A DNA stretch of 64,000 bases from Actinoplanes derwentensis. Lineage in GTDB: Bacteria; Actinomycetota; Actinomycetes; Mycobacteriales; Micromonosporaceae. The notes beneath the pieces are model-generated. The model saw nothing but the letters and a program-made list of their open reading frames with translations. It searched no databases and had not been told where the DNA came from. Below, piece after piece: positions 25,078-32,979 of this stretch; positions within the stretch are counted from its first letter, which is position 1; each line of letters starts with the position of its first letter. The position numbers were made by a program, and so were the translations under genes. The stretch lies in assembly GCF_900104725.1 (NCBI RefSeq), contig NZ_LT629758.1:8642001-8706000 (forward strand), written 5' to 3'.

Positions 25078-27348
25078 GTGACACCAGGATCGGCGTTCGG
25101 GCTCGCCGTGCGGGCCCACCGGCGGCGGCTCGGTCTGTCGCAGGAGGACCTCGCCGCGCGGATCGGCATCAGCATCAGCACGATCGGTAAGGTGGAAGCC
25201 GGCCGGATCAGCCAGCCCCGACCGGTCACGGTGCGCCTTCTCGCGGACGCTTTCGGATTGACCGGCGCCGAGCGGGACGAGTTCTGCCAGGGGGCCGACG
25301 GAGCGCCCACCACGGCGGCTCCTCGGGTCGCGTCCCAGCTGCCGCCGGACGTGCACCCCTTCACCGGCCGCGCCGAGGAACTGACCAGACTGGACACCCT
25401 GCTCGACGGCGCCGGCGGACGACCGGCCGTGGCCGTGATCTCGGCACTGTCCGGGATGGCCGGAGTCGGGAAGACGTCCCTCGCGGTGCACTGGGCTCAT
25501 CGGGTCGCCGAGCAGTTCCCCGACGGTCAGCTCTACGTCAACCTGCGCGGATTCGACCCCTCCGGCCGGATCATGGATCCGGCCGACGCCATCCGCGGGT
25601 TCCTGGACGCCCTGGGTGTACCACCCGATCAGATCCCGGCCGGTCCCGACGCCCAGGCCGGCCGATACCGGAACCTGCTCGCCGGCCGGCGCTTCCTGGT
25701 AGTGCTCGACAACGCCCGCGACGCGGAGCAGGTCCGGCCCCTGCTGCCCGGCACCTCGTCCGCCCTGGTCCTGATCACCAGCCGCAACCAGCTCACCGGT
25801 TTGATCGCCACCGACGGCGCGCACCCGCTCCAGCTCGGGGTCCTGAGCCCCGAGGAGTCCCGCGACCTGCTGAACGAGCGGCTCGGCGACGAACGGGTCA
25901 CCGCCGAACCCGGCGCTCTACCGGACATCGTCGAAGCTTGCGCGGGATTGCCGCTCGCGTTGAGTATCGCCGCGGCCCGGGCCCAGCAGTCCGGATTCCC
26001 GCTGGCCGCGCTCGCCGCCGACCTGAACGAGGCCGGCCACCGCCTCAACGTGCTGGACGCCGGCGATCCCCTCAGCGACGTACGGGCCATCTTCTCCTGG
26101 TCGTACGCCACTCTCACCCCACCGGCGGCCCGCCTGTTCCGGTTGCTGGGCGTGCAGCCCGGCGCCGACCTGTCCACCTTCGGGGCCGCGGCCCTGGCCG
26201 GTGCGCCGGTGGCCGAGACACGCCGGCTGCTGTCCCAGCTCACCCGGGCGAACCTCGCCACCGAACGCCTGCCCGGTCGCTACACCCAACACGACCTGCT
26301 GCGCACGTACGCCGCGGAACTGGTCTCGCCGGACGAAGCCGACGCCGCGGTCGTCCGCGTCCTGGCCCACTACGTGCACGCCGTCTGTACGGCCAACCGG
26401 CTCCTGCACCCCAACCTGAAACCCATGGCCGTGCCACTCGGGCAGCTGCCACCCGGTGTCACGCCCGAGCCGATCGCCGGCCAGCAGGCAGCCATGGCCT
26501 GGCTGGCCACCGAACACGCCAACCTGCTCGCGGCCGCGGCACACGCCGCCGCCGCGAACATGCACGCCTACACGTGGCAGCTCGCCTGGGGCCTGGACAC
26601 CTTCCACTACCGGCAGTCACACCCGCAGGATCAGGTGACCACCTGGCGGGCTGCCGTCACCGCGGCCGAGCAGCTGGACATCCCCGGCGCGCCCGCCTAC
26701 ACGCACCGCCGGCTCGGCGAGGCCTACCGCCGCCTCGGCCGCCCCGACGAGGCGTTCGCCCACGCCCGGGAGGCTCTGCGCCGCTACCGGGACGCCGGCG
26801 AACTGGCCGGCGAGGGAGATGTGCACCTCGACCTGTCGATGCTCGCCGAACATCAGGGCGATCTGGAAGAGGCACTCGAACACGCCGAACACGCCCTCAC
26901 CGCCTACCGGTCCGGCGAGACACTGCCGGAGGGGCGGAGCGACCGGGGGATAGCCCGATCCCTCAACACGGTCGGCTGGTTCCGCACGCTGCTGGGCGAC
27001 CATGTCGCGGCGCTGGGCTTCTGCCAGGAGGCGCTCGCCATCAATGTCGCACTGGGCAGCCAGGAGAGCATCGCGTTCACCTTGGACAGTCTCGGCTACG
27101 CCTACCGGCAGCTCCGTCGACACGCGGAGGCCATCGACCACTATCGGCGCGCCGCCGACGGCTTCCGCCGGCTCGGCGACGCCCCTTTGACGGGCGCGGC
27201 CCTGGAACGTCTAGGCGACACCCACCAGGAGGCAGCCGACCCCGAAGCCGCCCGCGAAGCCTGGTCCCAGGCGTTGGCCGTATACACCGAACTCAACGAC
27301 GAGGCGGCAGTCCACGCTCTGAAACAAAAGCTCCACGCCGGCCTTTGA
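25078..27348 (+). CDS. XRE-HTH/NB-ARC/TPR regulatory ATPase (STAND family)
   Basis: The 756-residue protein begins with an XRE helix-turn-helix (AVRAHRRRLGLSQEDLAARIGISISTIGKVEAG). It continues with an NB-ARC ATPase: Walker A GMAGVGKTS with Lys132, Walker B FLVVLDNA with Asp211, the VLITSRN sensor and the GLPLALS motif. It ends with TPR repeats (about residues 520-750). This is the common actinomycete STAND regulator layout, in which TPR-sensed signals drive ATP-dependent oligomerisation. Start GTG 25078 was chosen because the domain begins there and TACTAT (25066-25071) lies 7 nt upstream, which suits a leaderless transcript. The longer frame to 24739 would run through the palindromic repeats. 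Confidence 0.85.
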   Translation: MTPGSAFGLAVRAHRRRLGLSQEDLAARIGISISTIGKVEAGRISQPRPVTVRLLADAFGLTGAERDEFCQGADGAPTTAAPRVASQLPPDVHPFTGRAEELTRLDTLLDGAGGRPAVAVISALSGMAGVGKTSLAVHWAHRVAEQFPDGQLYVNLRGFDPSGRIMDPADAIRGFLDALGVPPDQIPAGPDAQAGRYRNLLAGRRFLVVLDNARDAEQVRPLLPGTSSALVLITSRNQLTGLIATDGAHPLQLGVLSPEESRDLLNERLGDERVTAEPGALPDIVEACAGLPLALSIAAARAQQSGFPLAALAADLNEAGHRLNVLDAGDPLSDVRAIFSWSYATLTPPAARLFRLLGVQPGADLSTFGAAALAGAPVAETRRLLSQLTRANLATERLPGRYTQHDLLRTYAAELVSPDEADAAVVRVLAHYVHAVCTANRLLHPNLKPMAVPLGQLPPGVTPEPIAGQQAAMAWLATEHANLLAAAAHAAAANMHAYTWQLAWGLDTFHYRQSHPQDQVTTWRAAVTAAEQLDIPGAPAYTHRRLGEAYRRLGRPDEAFAHAREALRRYRDAGELAGEGDVHLDLSMLAEHQGDLEEALEHAEHALTAYRSGETLPEGRSDRGIARSLNTVGWFRTLLGDHVAALGFCQEALAINVALGSQESIAFTLDSLGYAYRQLRRHAEAIDHYRRAADGFRRLGDAPLTGAALERLGDTHQEAADPEAAREAWSQALAVYTELNDEAAVHALKQKLHAGL

Positions 27349-27369
27349 CCCGGTCCGCCCAACGCGAAC

Positions 27370-28602
27370 TCAGCTGAGGCGTACGGCATCGATGGTGTGG
27401 CTCAGGGTCGGCTCGAAACGGGCTATCTCTGCCTGCGCGATCCCGTTGCGACGGGCAATCGAACCCCAGTTCGCGGCGGCGTCCGCCACGTCGCGGAGGA
27501 TGGTGCGCGCCTGTTGATCCGTCAGGCCGAAATTCTCCGCGTACACGAGAAGTGCGCTGACCTCGTCCGCCGGACGGGTCGCTCCGCCGACGCTGGTCAC
27601 CCGCTGTGCCGCAAGTTCCGGGTTGGGGTTGACGTCGAAAGCGGGAGCCAACCGCCAGCCGGAAGCGCGGCGCAGGAATCCGTGGTTACGAAGGTGGTCG
27701 TCGGTGTTGTGGATGGCTATGGAGAACGCGATCCGTCGCCACAGCTGGCGGAGATCTTCAACGGCTGAGGAACTGTTCTCGGGGAGAATCTCAGCGATCT
27801 CGGTGTAGTCGCGGGGTTGCCCGTCCTGTGCTTCCAGCAGCGTCATCGAGCTGATGTACCCGATACGGTTCGGGCCCTCCCGGTCGAACCGGTCGAGCAG
27901 CAGCACCGGGCTACCGTCGATGCCGACCAACTGCCTTCCCGGTACGGGGATCCCTGCGGCTTCCGCTAGGTCAAGAGCGGTCTTCTCCCACGCGATGACG
28001 CTCCATCCGTCGGAGTGGTGCGGAAACTTCGCGATCATGAGGCGTTTGTCGTCGCGTACCGAAGCCTTGGGGCGTGCTCCACCGAGTGAGCCTGTCCCGG
28101 CGTCCAAGAGCGTCTTGATGGCGTCCAGGTTGTCGGGCTCGTCGCGGGCCACAGCGTTGGCGGCATGGAGCAGCGTGGGCAGCGCGATCAGCTTCGGTAC
28201 ATCCGGCGAAGGGTGCTGGAACACGTCATCGGCGTCTGTCTTGAAGCGCAGCGCCCCCTGCCGAGTCTCATCACTGACGCCGAGCAGGTAGTCCCGGTCG
28301 TCCAGGGTCGGCATGGCCCGACCCTCTACTACCGCCTCGGCGCGAAGGCGTTTGGCGATCAGGTTTCGGCCCCAGCGGTCGGGGGCCGCGTCGCTGAAGG
28401 CTCCTGGGAGTCCTTGCGGCAGGGGCCAGGCTCCCGTTGCCAGGCCGAGGGCGGGATCGACGGCATAGGCGCCGGGCAGCGCGAGGTAGTCGCGCTCGTA
28501 GGAGAAGGTTGCCGTCAGCCGGCCCCTGCGAAAGTTGAAGTGGGCATCGCCGGCGGCCACGGTTCGTCCGGCGAGCTCGACGTAGGTGCGGAGCCGGCTC
28601 AC
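27370..28602 (-). CDS. HipA-family Ser/Thr kinase toxin
   Basis: The 410-residue protein shows the HipA layout. An N-terminal subdomain contains FSYERDYLALPGAYAVDPAL, followed by LPGAFSDAAPDRWGRNL. The nucleotide-loop region is GTGSLGGARPKA (169-180), then LMIAKFPHHSD. The catalytic loop is IAIHNTDDHLRNHGF (297-309), and the metal-binding AFDVNP has Asp323. HipA kinases phosphorylate targets such as glutamyl-tRNA synthetase and halt growth. Catalytic residues appear intact. It overlaps the upstream antitoxin-like gene by an ATGA-type 4-bp overlap. The HipBA pair is chromosomal and near a tRNA gene, which hints at past acquisition. Confidence 0.87.
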   Translation of the reverse strand: MSRLRTYVELAGRTVAAGDAHFNFRRGRLTATFSYERDYLALPGAYAVDPALGLATGAWPLPQGLPGAFSDAAPDRWGRNLIAKRLRAEAVVEGRAMPTLDDRDYLLGVSDETRQGALRFKTDADDVFQHPSPDVPKLIALPTLLHAANAVARDEPDNLDAIKTLLDAGTGSLGGARPKASVRDDKRLMIAKFPHHSDGWSVIAWEKTALDLAEAAGIPVPGRQLVGIDGSPVLLLDRFDREGPNRIGYISSMTLLEAQDGQPRDYTEIAEILPENSSSAVEDLRQLWRRIAFSIAIHNTDDHLRNHGFLRRASGWRLAPAFDVNPNPELAAQRVTSVGGATRPADEVSALLVYAENFGLTDQQARTILRDVADAAANWGSIARRNGIAQAEIARFEPTLSHTIDAVRLS

Positions 28603-28895
28603 TGACGCACCCGCTTCGGCAGCGTCTCGTCGGCGCGCGCGCGGCCGAGGTCGGTCTCATAGGGATCCGTCGCTTTCACGAGGGCATCCAGCACACCCAG
28701 GGCTCTGGCCACGCTCAGCAAAGCCTGCACCCCGACTCCGGTGTCCCCGGTCTCTACCCGGCGCAGGGTCGTCCGCGATATCCCAGCTCTCTCGGACACC
28801 TGCAGAGCAGTGAGTCCTTGCAGCTTCCGCCAGGCCACGAACTGCTCACCGATGCTCTTGGCGGCCGCGCTCACTCGTACGGAGGGCCGAGGCAT
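28599..28895 (-). CDS. HipB-like XRE antitoxin/regulator
   Basis: A 98-residue protein from ATG 28895, chosen over GTG 28901 because AAGGTG sits 6 nt upstream of it. The HTH is IGEQFVAWRKLQGLTALQVSERAGISRTTLRRVETGDTGV, followed by a helix and an Arg-rich tail that may contact HipA. It precedes hipA with a 4-bp overlap, the standard arrangement of type II hipBA modules, and should bind both the toxin and its own promoter. The AT-rich, symmetric upstream region (28910-28967) is the candidate operator. Confidence 0.82.
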   Translation of the reverse strand: MPRPSVRVSAAAKSIGEQFVAWRKLQGLTALQVSERAGISRTTLRRVETGDTGVGVQALLSVARALGVLDALVKATDPYETDLGRARADETLPKRVRQ

Positions 28896-28909
28896 GACCA
28901 CACCTTCAT

Positions 28910-28967
28910 CTTAAGGGTCAGTAACATAACCACTATACGACTTAATGGCCAGCATAGTGTCCTTAAG
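28910..28967. promoter_or_regulatory. Candidate operator/promoter region of the hipBA module
   Basis: CTTAAGG (28910-28916) and CCTTAAG (28961-28967) form an outer inverted repeat. CACTAT (28931-28936) and ATAGTG (28954-28959) form an inner one with a slightly different centre. The stretch is far richer in A and T than its surroundings and contains TATAGT and TATGTT as possible -10 boxes on the minus strand. Paired, spaced dyads upstream of the antitoxin gene fit the autoregulation known for HipB. Confidence 0.5.
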
Positions 28968-29553
28968 CAAGGTCTCCACGACCGGCCCGATGGAGCATCT
29001 CCGGCGTGGGGTCTGGGCTTGGGCCGACTCGGTCCGTGCCGGGCATGCGCTGGTCAGGCACGGCGCGGCCAGGGAGCCCGTCGGGTGATGTCCGACAGGT
29101 CTGGATCGGCGAGATCGCCGCGGTATCCGTTCGGCGGAACAGCTCACGGCTGATGACCTCAATAGACCCGTCATCGCGCAGCGGGTAGATCCATCGCTTC
29201 GGCGGCCCACCCTGACGCGCTCGCGAGTACGTGAGTGTGACGTGGAGTCCTCGAAGGGCGTCGCCGTCTGGAATCCTCCCCTTAAGGATGGGGGGGGAAT
29301 CTACACACCTAGTACTGATCTGTAGCTACTTCTTCCCGCTTTAGGACGCGGGAAGGCCGCCGCGATTCGCGCCATGCCGGTCCCGCCAGACGTGGAGCAG
29401 CCGGGGCGGTGTGGAGGGTTCAGGCCGTACGGGAGCAGGTGAAGTAAGCCGAACCGAATCACCCACCGCAACCGCAACGATCGTGCGGGGTCCGGGGGCG
29501 CAGCCCCACGGCGTGGAGTCTGAGGCTCGGGCCTCAGGGGAGAAAAGCACGAT
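28968..29553. other. Gene-poor stretch with IS-end-like hairpins and an orphan open frame
   Basis: No intact gene is visible between hipB and the tRNA. A minus-strand frame of about 100 codons runs from near 29300 down to a TAA at 28963-28965, but it has no ATG, GTG or TTG near its beginning; it may be a decayed gene. Two plus-strand hairpins, CCTCCCC/GGGGGGG around 29275-29298 and CTTCCCGC/GCGGGAAG at 29332-29355, resemble the terminal hairpins of IS200/IS605-type elements. No transposase or TnpB frame accompanies them. Confidence 0.4.
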
Positions 29554-29590
29554 GGGCACCGGTCCGCGCTTTCCGCGGACACAGGTGCCC
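29554..29590 (-). terminator. Intrinsic terminator of tRNA-Arg
   Basis: GGGCACC (29554-29560) pairs with GGTGCCC (29584-29590), and TCCGCG (29563-29568) pairs with CGCGGA (29574-29579). On the minus strand the hairpin is followed by ATCGTGCTTTTCTCC, giving a T-run. It begins 12 nt beyond the 3' end of the tRNA, in the right place and orientation to end its transcript. Confidence 0.75.
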
Positions 29591-29601
29591 AATCCCAATC
29601 G

Positions 29602-29673
29602 TGCCCCCGGCAGGATTCGAACCTGCGCTTTCGCCTCCGGAGGGCGACGCTCTATCCCCTGAGCTACGGGGGC
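29602..29673 (-). tRNA. tRNA-Arg (anticodon CCG)
   Basis: The 72-nt gene folds into a complete cloverleaf. The acceptor stem is GCCCCCG/CGGGGGC with discriminator A. The D arm is GCTC/GAGC. The anticodon stem is TCGCC/GGCGA around loop CTCCGGA, giving anticodon CCG. The variable loop has 4 nt, and the T arm is GCAGG-TTCGAAT-CCTGC. CCA is not encoded. It reads CGG codons, which are abundant in this GC-rich genome. An intrinsic terminator follows, and TAGGGT upstream may be its -10 box. Confidence 0.95.
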
Positions 29674-29941
29674 TCAGTGGTTAGAACCCTAGCAGGTCTC
29701 TCCGAGGCCCCGCCAACGGGTTCGGCGGTGGGTCGCGAGCCCGGGGCGGGGCCTCGGGCGGCCGGTCCGGCGGGGGTGTTCAGCGGTCGTAACCTCAGTC
29801 ACCTTGCATTGCTGCCACTAACTATATCGATGTTATATTTTGCCAGATTTCGGTAACATCTGTGAAAGAGGTATATGTCCGCGGGTGGGGTAGATCCGCG
29901 CCCGAGTCTTGTATTGCGCCGGGGGGCGATTCTTGACTGCA

Positions 29942-30790
29942 ATGCACGAATACCTGTCATCGCACGACATCTCCGAGAATAATTCCGCAGTGGATGTTCC
30001 GGATTGTGGTGCCCTACGTTTGTTCCGCACCCGTTGTCAGTCCGGCGGCGTCATCAGCGCTGAAATGTCGGGTGAACAGATCGGTGAGGCCTCCTACAGC
30101 TTCTTCTGGCTGATCGAAGGGAGGGTGGAATTGATGCAGGGAATGGGTACCCGATCCCTCCTGCCGGCTGATATGGCCCTCTTCGACGACTCGCTTCCGC
30201 TCACCTGCCGAGTCGGTGCCGATGGGAGGATTCAAGCCGACTGGCTGACCGTGCAGATTCCACGGATTCTTCTGCCCGGTGGCCGGGCGGCGCACTTCTC
30301 CGGCCGTTCCGGCACCGGGCGGATTCTTCTGGACGTGTTGCGCGGATTTCTGGAGGAGTCGCCGAGAATCGACGGTTCAGCCCGGGTTCGGCTGTCCGGA
30401 GTCGTGCTGGATCTGGTGACTGCTGTTCTGACCGAGCAGGACGAGCAGCCGGCGGACGATGCGGAGCTGCAGCGTATCCAGCAGTTCGCCGAAACCAACC
30501 TGGCCGATGCCGAGCTGACGCCGACTTCGCTGGCGGAGGCCCACCATATTTCGGTTCGGCAGCTTCACAAACTGTTCCAGAAGAACGGGTTGACCGTGTC
30601 GAGCTGGATCCGGGAGCGCCGGCTGGAGGGGTGGCGCCGGGAGTTGCTGAACCCGCTGAGCAGGAACAAATCGGTCCAGGACGTCGCCCGGGACTGGGGT
30701 CTTCGTAGCTCCGCCCACGCGAACCGGCTGTTCCGTGGGGCGTACGGCATCACGCCGGCCGCCTATCGCCGCACGATTTCCGCCGAGTGA
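29942..30790 (+). CDS. AraC-family transcriptional regulator
   Basis: A 282-residue protein with an N-terminal sensor half (SYSFFWLIEGRVELMQGMGTRSLLPADMALFDDSLPLTC) and a C-terminal AraC HTH pair. The first HTH is LTPTSLAEAHHISVRQLHKLFQKNGLTVSSWIRERRL; the second is KSVQDVARDWGLRSSAHANRLFRGAYGITPAAYRR. It belongs to the AraC-binding-like group, as does the 8.0-kb regulator, but is clearly distinct. ATG 29942 is given; TTG 29933 has a better-spaced G-rich site. The upstream gap (29700-29940) contains an unusually AT-rich patch around 29815-29850 that may hold its promoter. No target gene is obvious apart from the small secreted protein downstream. Confidence 0.83.
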   Translation: MHEYLSSHDISENNSAVDVPDCGALRLFRTRCQSGGVISAEMSGEQIGEASYSFFWLIEGRVELMQGMGTRSLLPADMALFDDSLPLTCRVGADGRIQADWLTVQIPRILLPGGRAAHFSGRSGTGRILLDVLRGFLEESPRIDGSARVRLSGVVLDLVTAVLTEQDEQPADDAELQRIQQFAETNLADAELTPTSLAEAHHISVRQLHKLFQKNGLTVSSWIRERRLEGWRRELLNPLSRNKSVQDVARDWGLRSSAHANRLFRGAYGITPAAYRRTISAE

Positions 30791-30929
30791 CCGGCTGGTT
30801 GCCGAGTGTGCGCTGACAGTCAATCTCTGTGCCTAGATACGCAAAATCGAAGCAGCGACATATGCCTATGATCAATGGCAGCTGGAGCTACGGGGGCAAA
30901 AGCGTGATTTGTTACGGGGAGGCTTGACG

Positions 30930-31349
30930 ATGAAGAAGAAGATCCTGAGCTACGTCGGTGCCGCGGTAATCGCTTCCACTGGAGTCGCGGTGGCCACGGC
31001 GTCACCCGCTTTCGCAGCCGGTGGTTGCAGTGCCGCGTCGAACCCCACCGTTCAGGTGTGTGTCAATCACGGTGACGACGGCAACTCGACCCGAGGCGAC
31101 TTCTACATCAACCGGACGCCGGATTCGAGCGTCTACTACTACCGTTCGTCGTTCATCGTGAACAATGCCGAGCGTAACCTCGGCGGCTACGTCCGCATCA
31201 CCAGCACCGGACGTAAGTGCTGCACCTACATCGGCCTGGCGACGCTGCCGATCTCCACCAAGACGGTGAAGACCCGGGTGCGGATCTACACGTCCACCAA
31301 GGCGCTGCACATGACCGTGGACAGCCCGGCGATCTCGGTGCGCAACTAA
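30930..31349 (+). CDS. Small secreted protein with four cysteines
   Basis: The 139-residue protein starts at ATG 30930, with GGGGAGG 7 nt upstream. It has a clear Sec signal peptide (MKKKILSYVGAAVIASTGVAVATASPAFA) with cleavage after AFA near residue 29. The mature part of about 110 residues is beta-rich, with cysteines in GGCSAAS, VQVCVNH and RKCCTYI, giving two possible disulphides. No enzymatic motif is visible. TATGAT at 30867-30872 is a reasonable -10 box. It is closed by a 54-bp perfect palindrome. The function is unknown; an extracellular structural or inhibitor-like protein would fit. Confidence 0.72.
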   Translation: MKKKILSYVGAAVIASTGVAVATASPAFAAGGCSAASNPTVQVCVNHGDDGNSTRGDFYINRTPDSSVYYYRSSFIVNNAERNLGGYVRITSTGRKCCTYIGLATLPISTKTVKTRVRIYTSTKALHMTVDSPAISVRN

Positions 31350-31352
31350 GTC

Positions 31353-31406
31353 GCAAAAGAATGGGGCTCCGGGAACCGATCGGTTCCCGGAGCCCCATTC
31401 TTTTGC
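31353..31406. terminator. Bidirectional terminator, 54-bp perfect palindrome
   Basis: Positions 31353-31379 are the exact reverse complement of 31380-31406, 27 bp per arm with no spacer. Each arm has a GC-rich core and an AT-rich outer end, AAAAGAAT on the left and ATTCTTTT on the right. This gives a hairpin followed by T-rich sequence in both directions. It sits between the convergent secreted-protein (ends 31349) and DUF305 (ends 31411) genes. Confidence 0.85.
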
Positions 31407-31410
31407 AAAC

Positions 31411-32079
31411 TCAAGAGGCCTGTGCTTGTTCCAGTAGGTCGGTCATCGCACTGATCTCGTATTGCTGCGTCTTCGCCATGGTCTGCGCGATCGCTGTCAC
31501 GTCGTCGTTCTTCGACAGTTTCACGACCTCCTGCGCCATGTGGATTCCGCCCAGGTGGTGCTGGCGCATCAGGGTCAGGAAGAGAATGTCCACCTGTTTG
31601 CCCTGAGCCTGGCGCAACTCCTCCATCTGCTGTGGCGTGGCCATGCCGGGCATCAGGCCGTCCTGAAGTGACGCCGTGCCGCCGGGCATCCAGGCCATCA
31701 GCTGCTGGCTGCCGTTCGGGTCCAGGCCCCACTGCTTCAGCCAGGTCTGCATGATGTTGACCTGGCCGTGCTGGGTGAGCGCGATGTCCATCCCGAGGGT
31801 GCGGACGTCGGACAGGCTGGCCTTCGAGTACGCGATCAGGCCCATGTCGACGGCCTGCGCGTGGTGCAGGGACATGTCTCGGATGAAACCGGCCTCGGGT
31901 GAGGTGTCACCGGGGTAGTCGGGCTGCTGGGGGACCAGCAGCCCGATCCCGAAGCCCACCAGGAGGGTGACCGCGGCCAGGACGACGTGAGTCACCAGGC
32001 TGGGGATGCGCGGTTTCGGTGGTTCGGCGGCGGGGACGGTGCCGTCCGCGACGGCGGCGTCCGACTGGGTCGTGGGCAT
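31411..32079 (-). CDS. DUF305 family membrane-anchored protein
   Basis: From ATG 32079 the protein has 222 residues: a short Pro-rich cytoplasmic head, one membrane helix (about residues 28-49) and an external ferritin-like four-helix domain. DUF305 marks are GFIRDMSLHHAQAVDMGLI and LFLTLMRQHHLGGIHMAQ, whose His/Met pairs suggest binding of copper or another metal. The longer frame to 32136 would overlap the neighbouring gene and lacks support. It lies 19 nt downstream of the DUF3105 gene on the same strand, a pairing that recurs upstream of argS in related actinomycetes. Confidence 0.83.
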   Translation of the reverse strand: MPTTQSDAAVADGTVPAAEPPKPRIPSLVTHVVLAAVTLLVGFGIGLLVPQQPDYPGDTSPEAGFIRDMSLHHAQAVDMGLIAYSKASLSDVRTLGMDIALTQHGQVNIMQTWLKQWGLDPNGSQQLMAWMPGGTASLQDGLMPGMATPQQMEELRQAQGKQVDILFLTLMRQHHLGGIHMAQEVVKLSKNDDVTAIAQTMAKTQQYEISAMTDLLEQAQAS

Positions 32080-32098
32080 GGTCCAGAGATCCCTACTG

Positions 32099-32893
32099 TC
32101 AGCTGACCGGGACGGTCCCCGTCTGAGACACACCACCGGAGCAGGGGATGCCCGGCTCCATCGAGGCGTTCTGGCTCAGTGCCCGGATGAACTCGTCGAT
32201 GCGGGGGTCCGTGGCCGAGTCCACCGCGAGCTGGTAGCCCCACGCCTGGAGCGAGATGTTGCTGGTCTGGTTCGGGTACGGGCTCAGCATGGTGAAGGAC
32301 TTGGCCTTCACCTCGGTGGCTAGCGCTTCGACCTGGTCAGCGGCCAGGTCGGGCTTGTAGGTCACCCAGACCGCGCCGTGTTCCAGGCTGTGCACGGCGT
32401 GCTCGTTGGCGATCGGCGCGTCGTAGACGTCACCCATGCAGTTCTGCCACTTGGCGTTGTGCTCGCCACCGACCGGCGGGTTCATCTTGTACGTGATGAC
32501 CCCGGCCTTGTGCTCCTGCGCGGTGAGCGTCTTGTCCGGGTTGTCGCGGTAGCCGACGATGCCCTGGATGGCTTTCGCCCGGTCCTCCCAGGGGGTGGCC
32601 GTCTGCTTGTCCGACTGGACGGAGGCGATGACACCCCAGCTGATGATGCCGACCGCGATGAGGACCACGACACCGGCGACGGCGATCGGGCCCCAGTTGC
32701 GCCCGCCCGCCACCTTGACCGGGGTGACCGGCTTGCGGCCCTTCTTGCCACCGCCGTTCTTTCCGCCGGGACGGTTCGGGCCACCTGGCCGTCCGCCAGC
32801 GGGCTTGGCCGCCGGGGGCTTACCCTGACCGGTGGTCTTGTCGACCTTGACGGTGGACGGGACCCGTTCAGGCCCCGGGGTGCTCATGCTCAT
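32099..32893 (-). CDS. DUF3105 family membrane-anchored protein
   Basis: This 264-residue protein starts at ATG 32893 with GAGG upstream. It has a 65-residue Gly/Pro/Lys-rich disordered cytoplasmic head, one membrane helix (67-90) and an external DUF3105 domain. The domain carries VGGEHNAKWQNCMG, ANEHAVHSLEHGAVWVTY and a second cysteine in GIPCSGG; the conserved His-rich HSLEHG suggests metal binding. The gene is first in an operon with DUF305. Both proteins present metal-ligand residues outside the cell, so a joint role in metal handling at the membrane is a reasonable guess. It diverges from argS across 86 bp. Confidence 0.82.
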   Translation of the reverse strand: MSMSTPGPERVPSTVKVDKTTGQGKPPAAKPAGGRPGGPNRPGGKNGGGKKGRKPVTPVKVAGGRNWGPIAVAGVVVLIAVGIISWGVIASVQSDKQTATPWEDRAKAIQGIVGYRDNPDKTLTAQEHKAGVITYKMNPPVGGEHNAKWQNCMGDVYDAPIANEHAVHSLEHGAVWVTYKPDLAADQVEALATEVKAKSFTMLSPYPNQTSNISLQAWGYQLAVDSATDPRIDEFIRALSQNASMEPGIPCSGGVSQTGTVPVS

Positions 32894-32979
32894 CGTGCCT
32901 CGTCGATTCGTCAAAACGGGAAGGGGCGGGGCTCGGGTGGCCGCCGAACGCCGAAGTCTACCCCCGATAGCATGGCTGG

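Noticed and set aside
29602..29673. tRNA-Arg as attachment site of an integrated element
   Set aside because: No integrase gene and no second copy of the tRNA 3' end was seen in the window.
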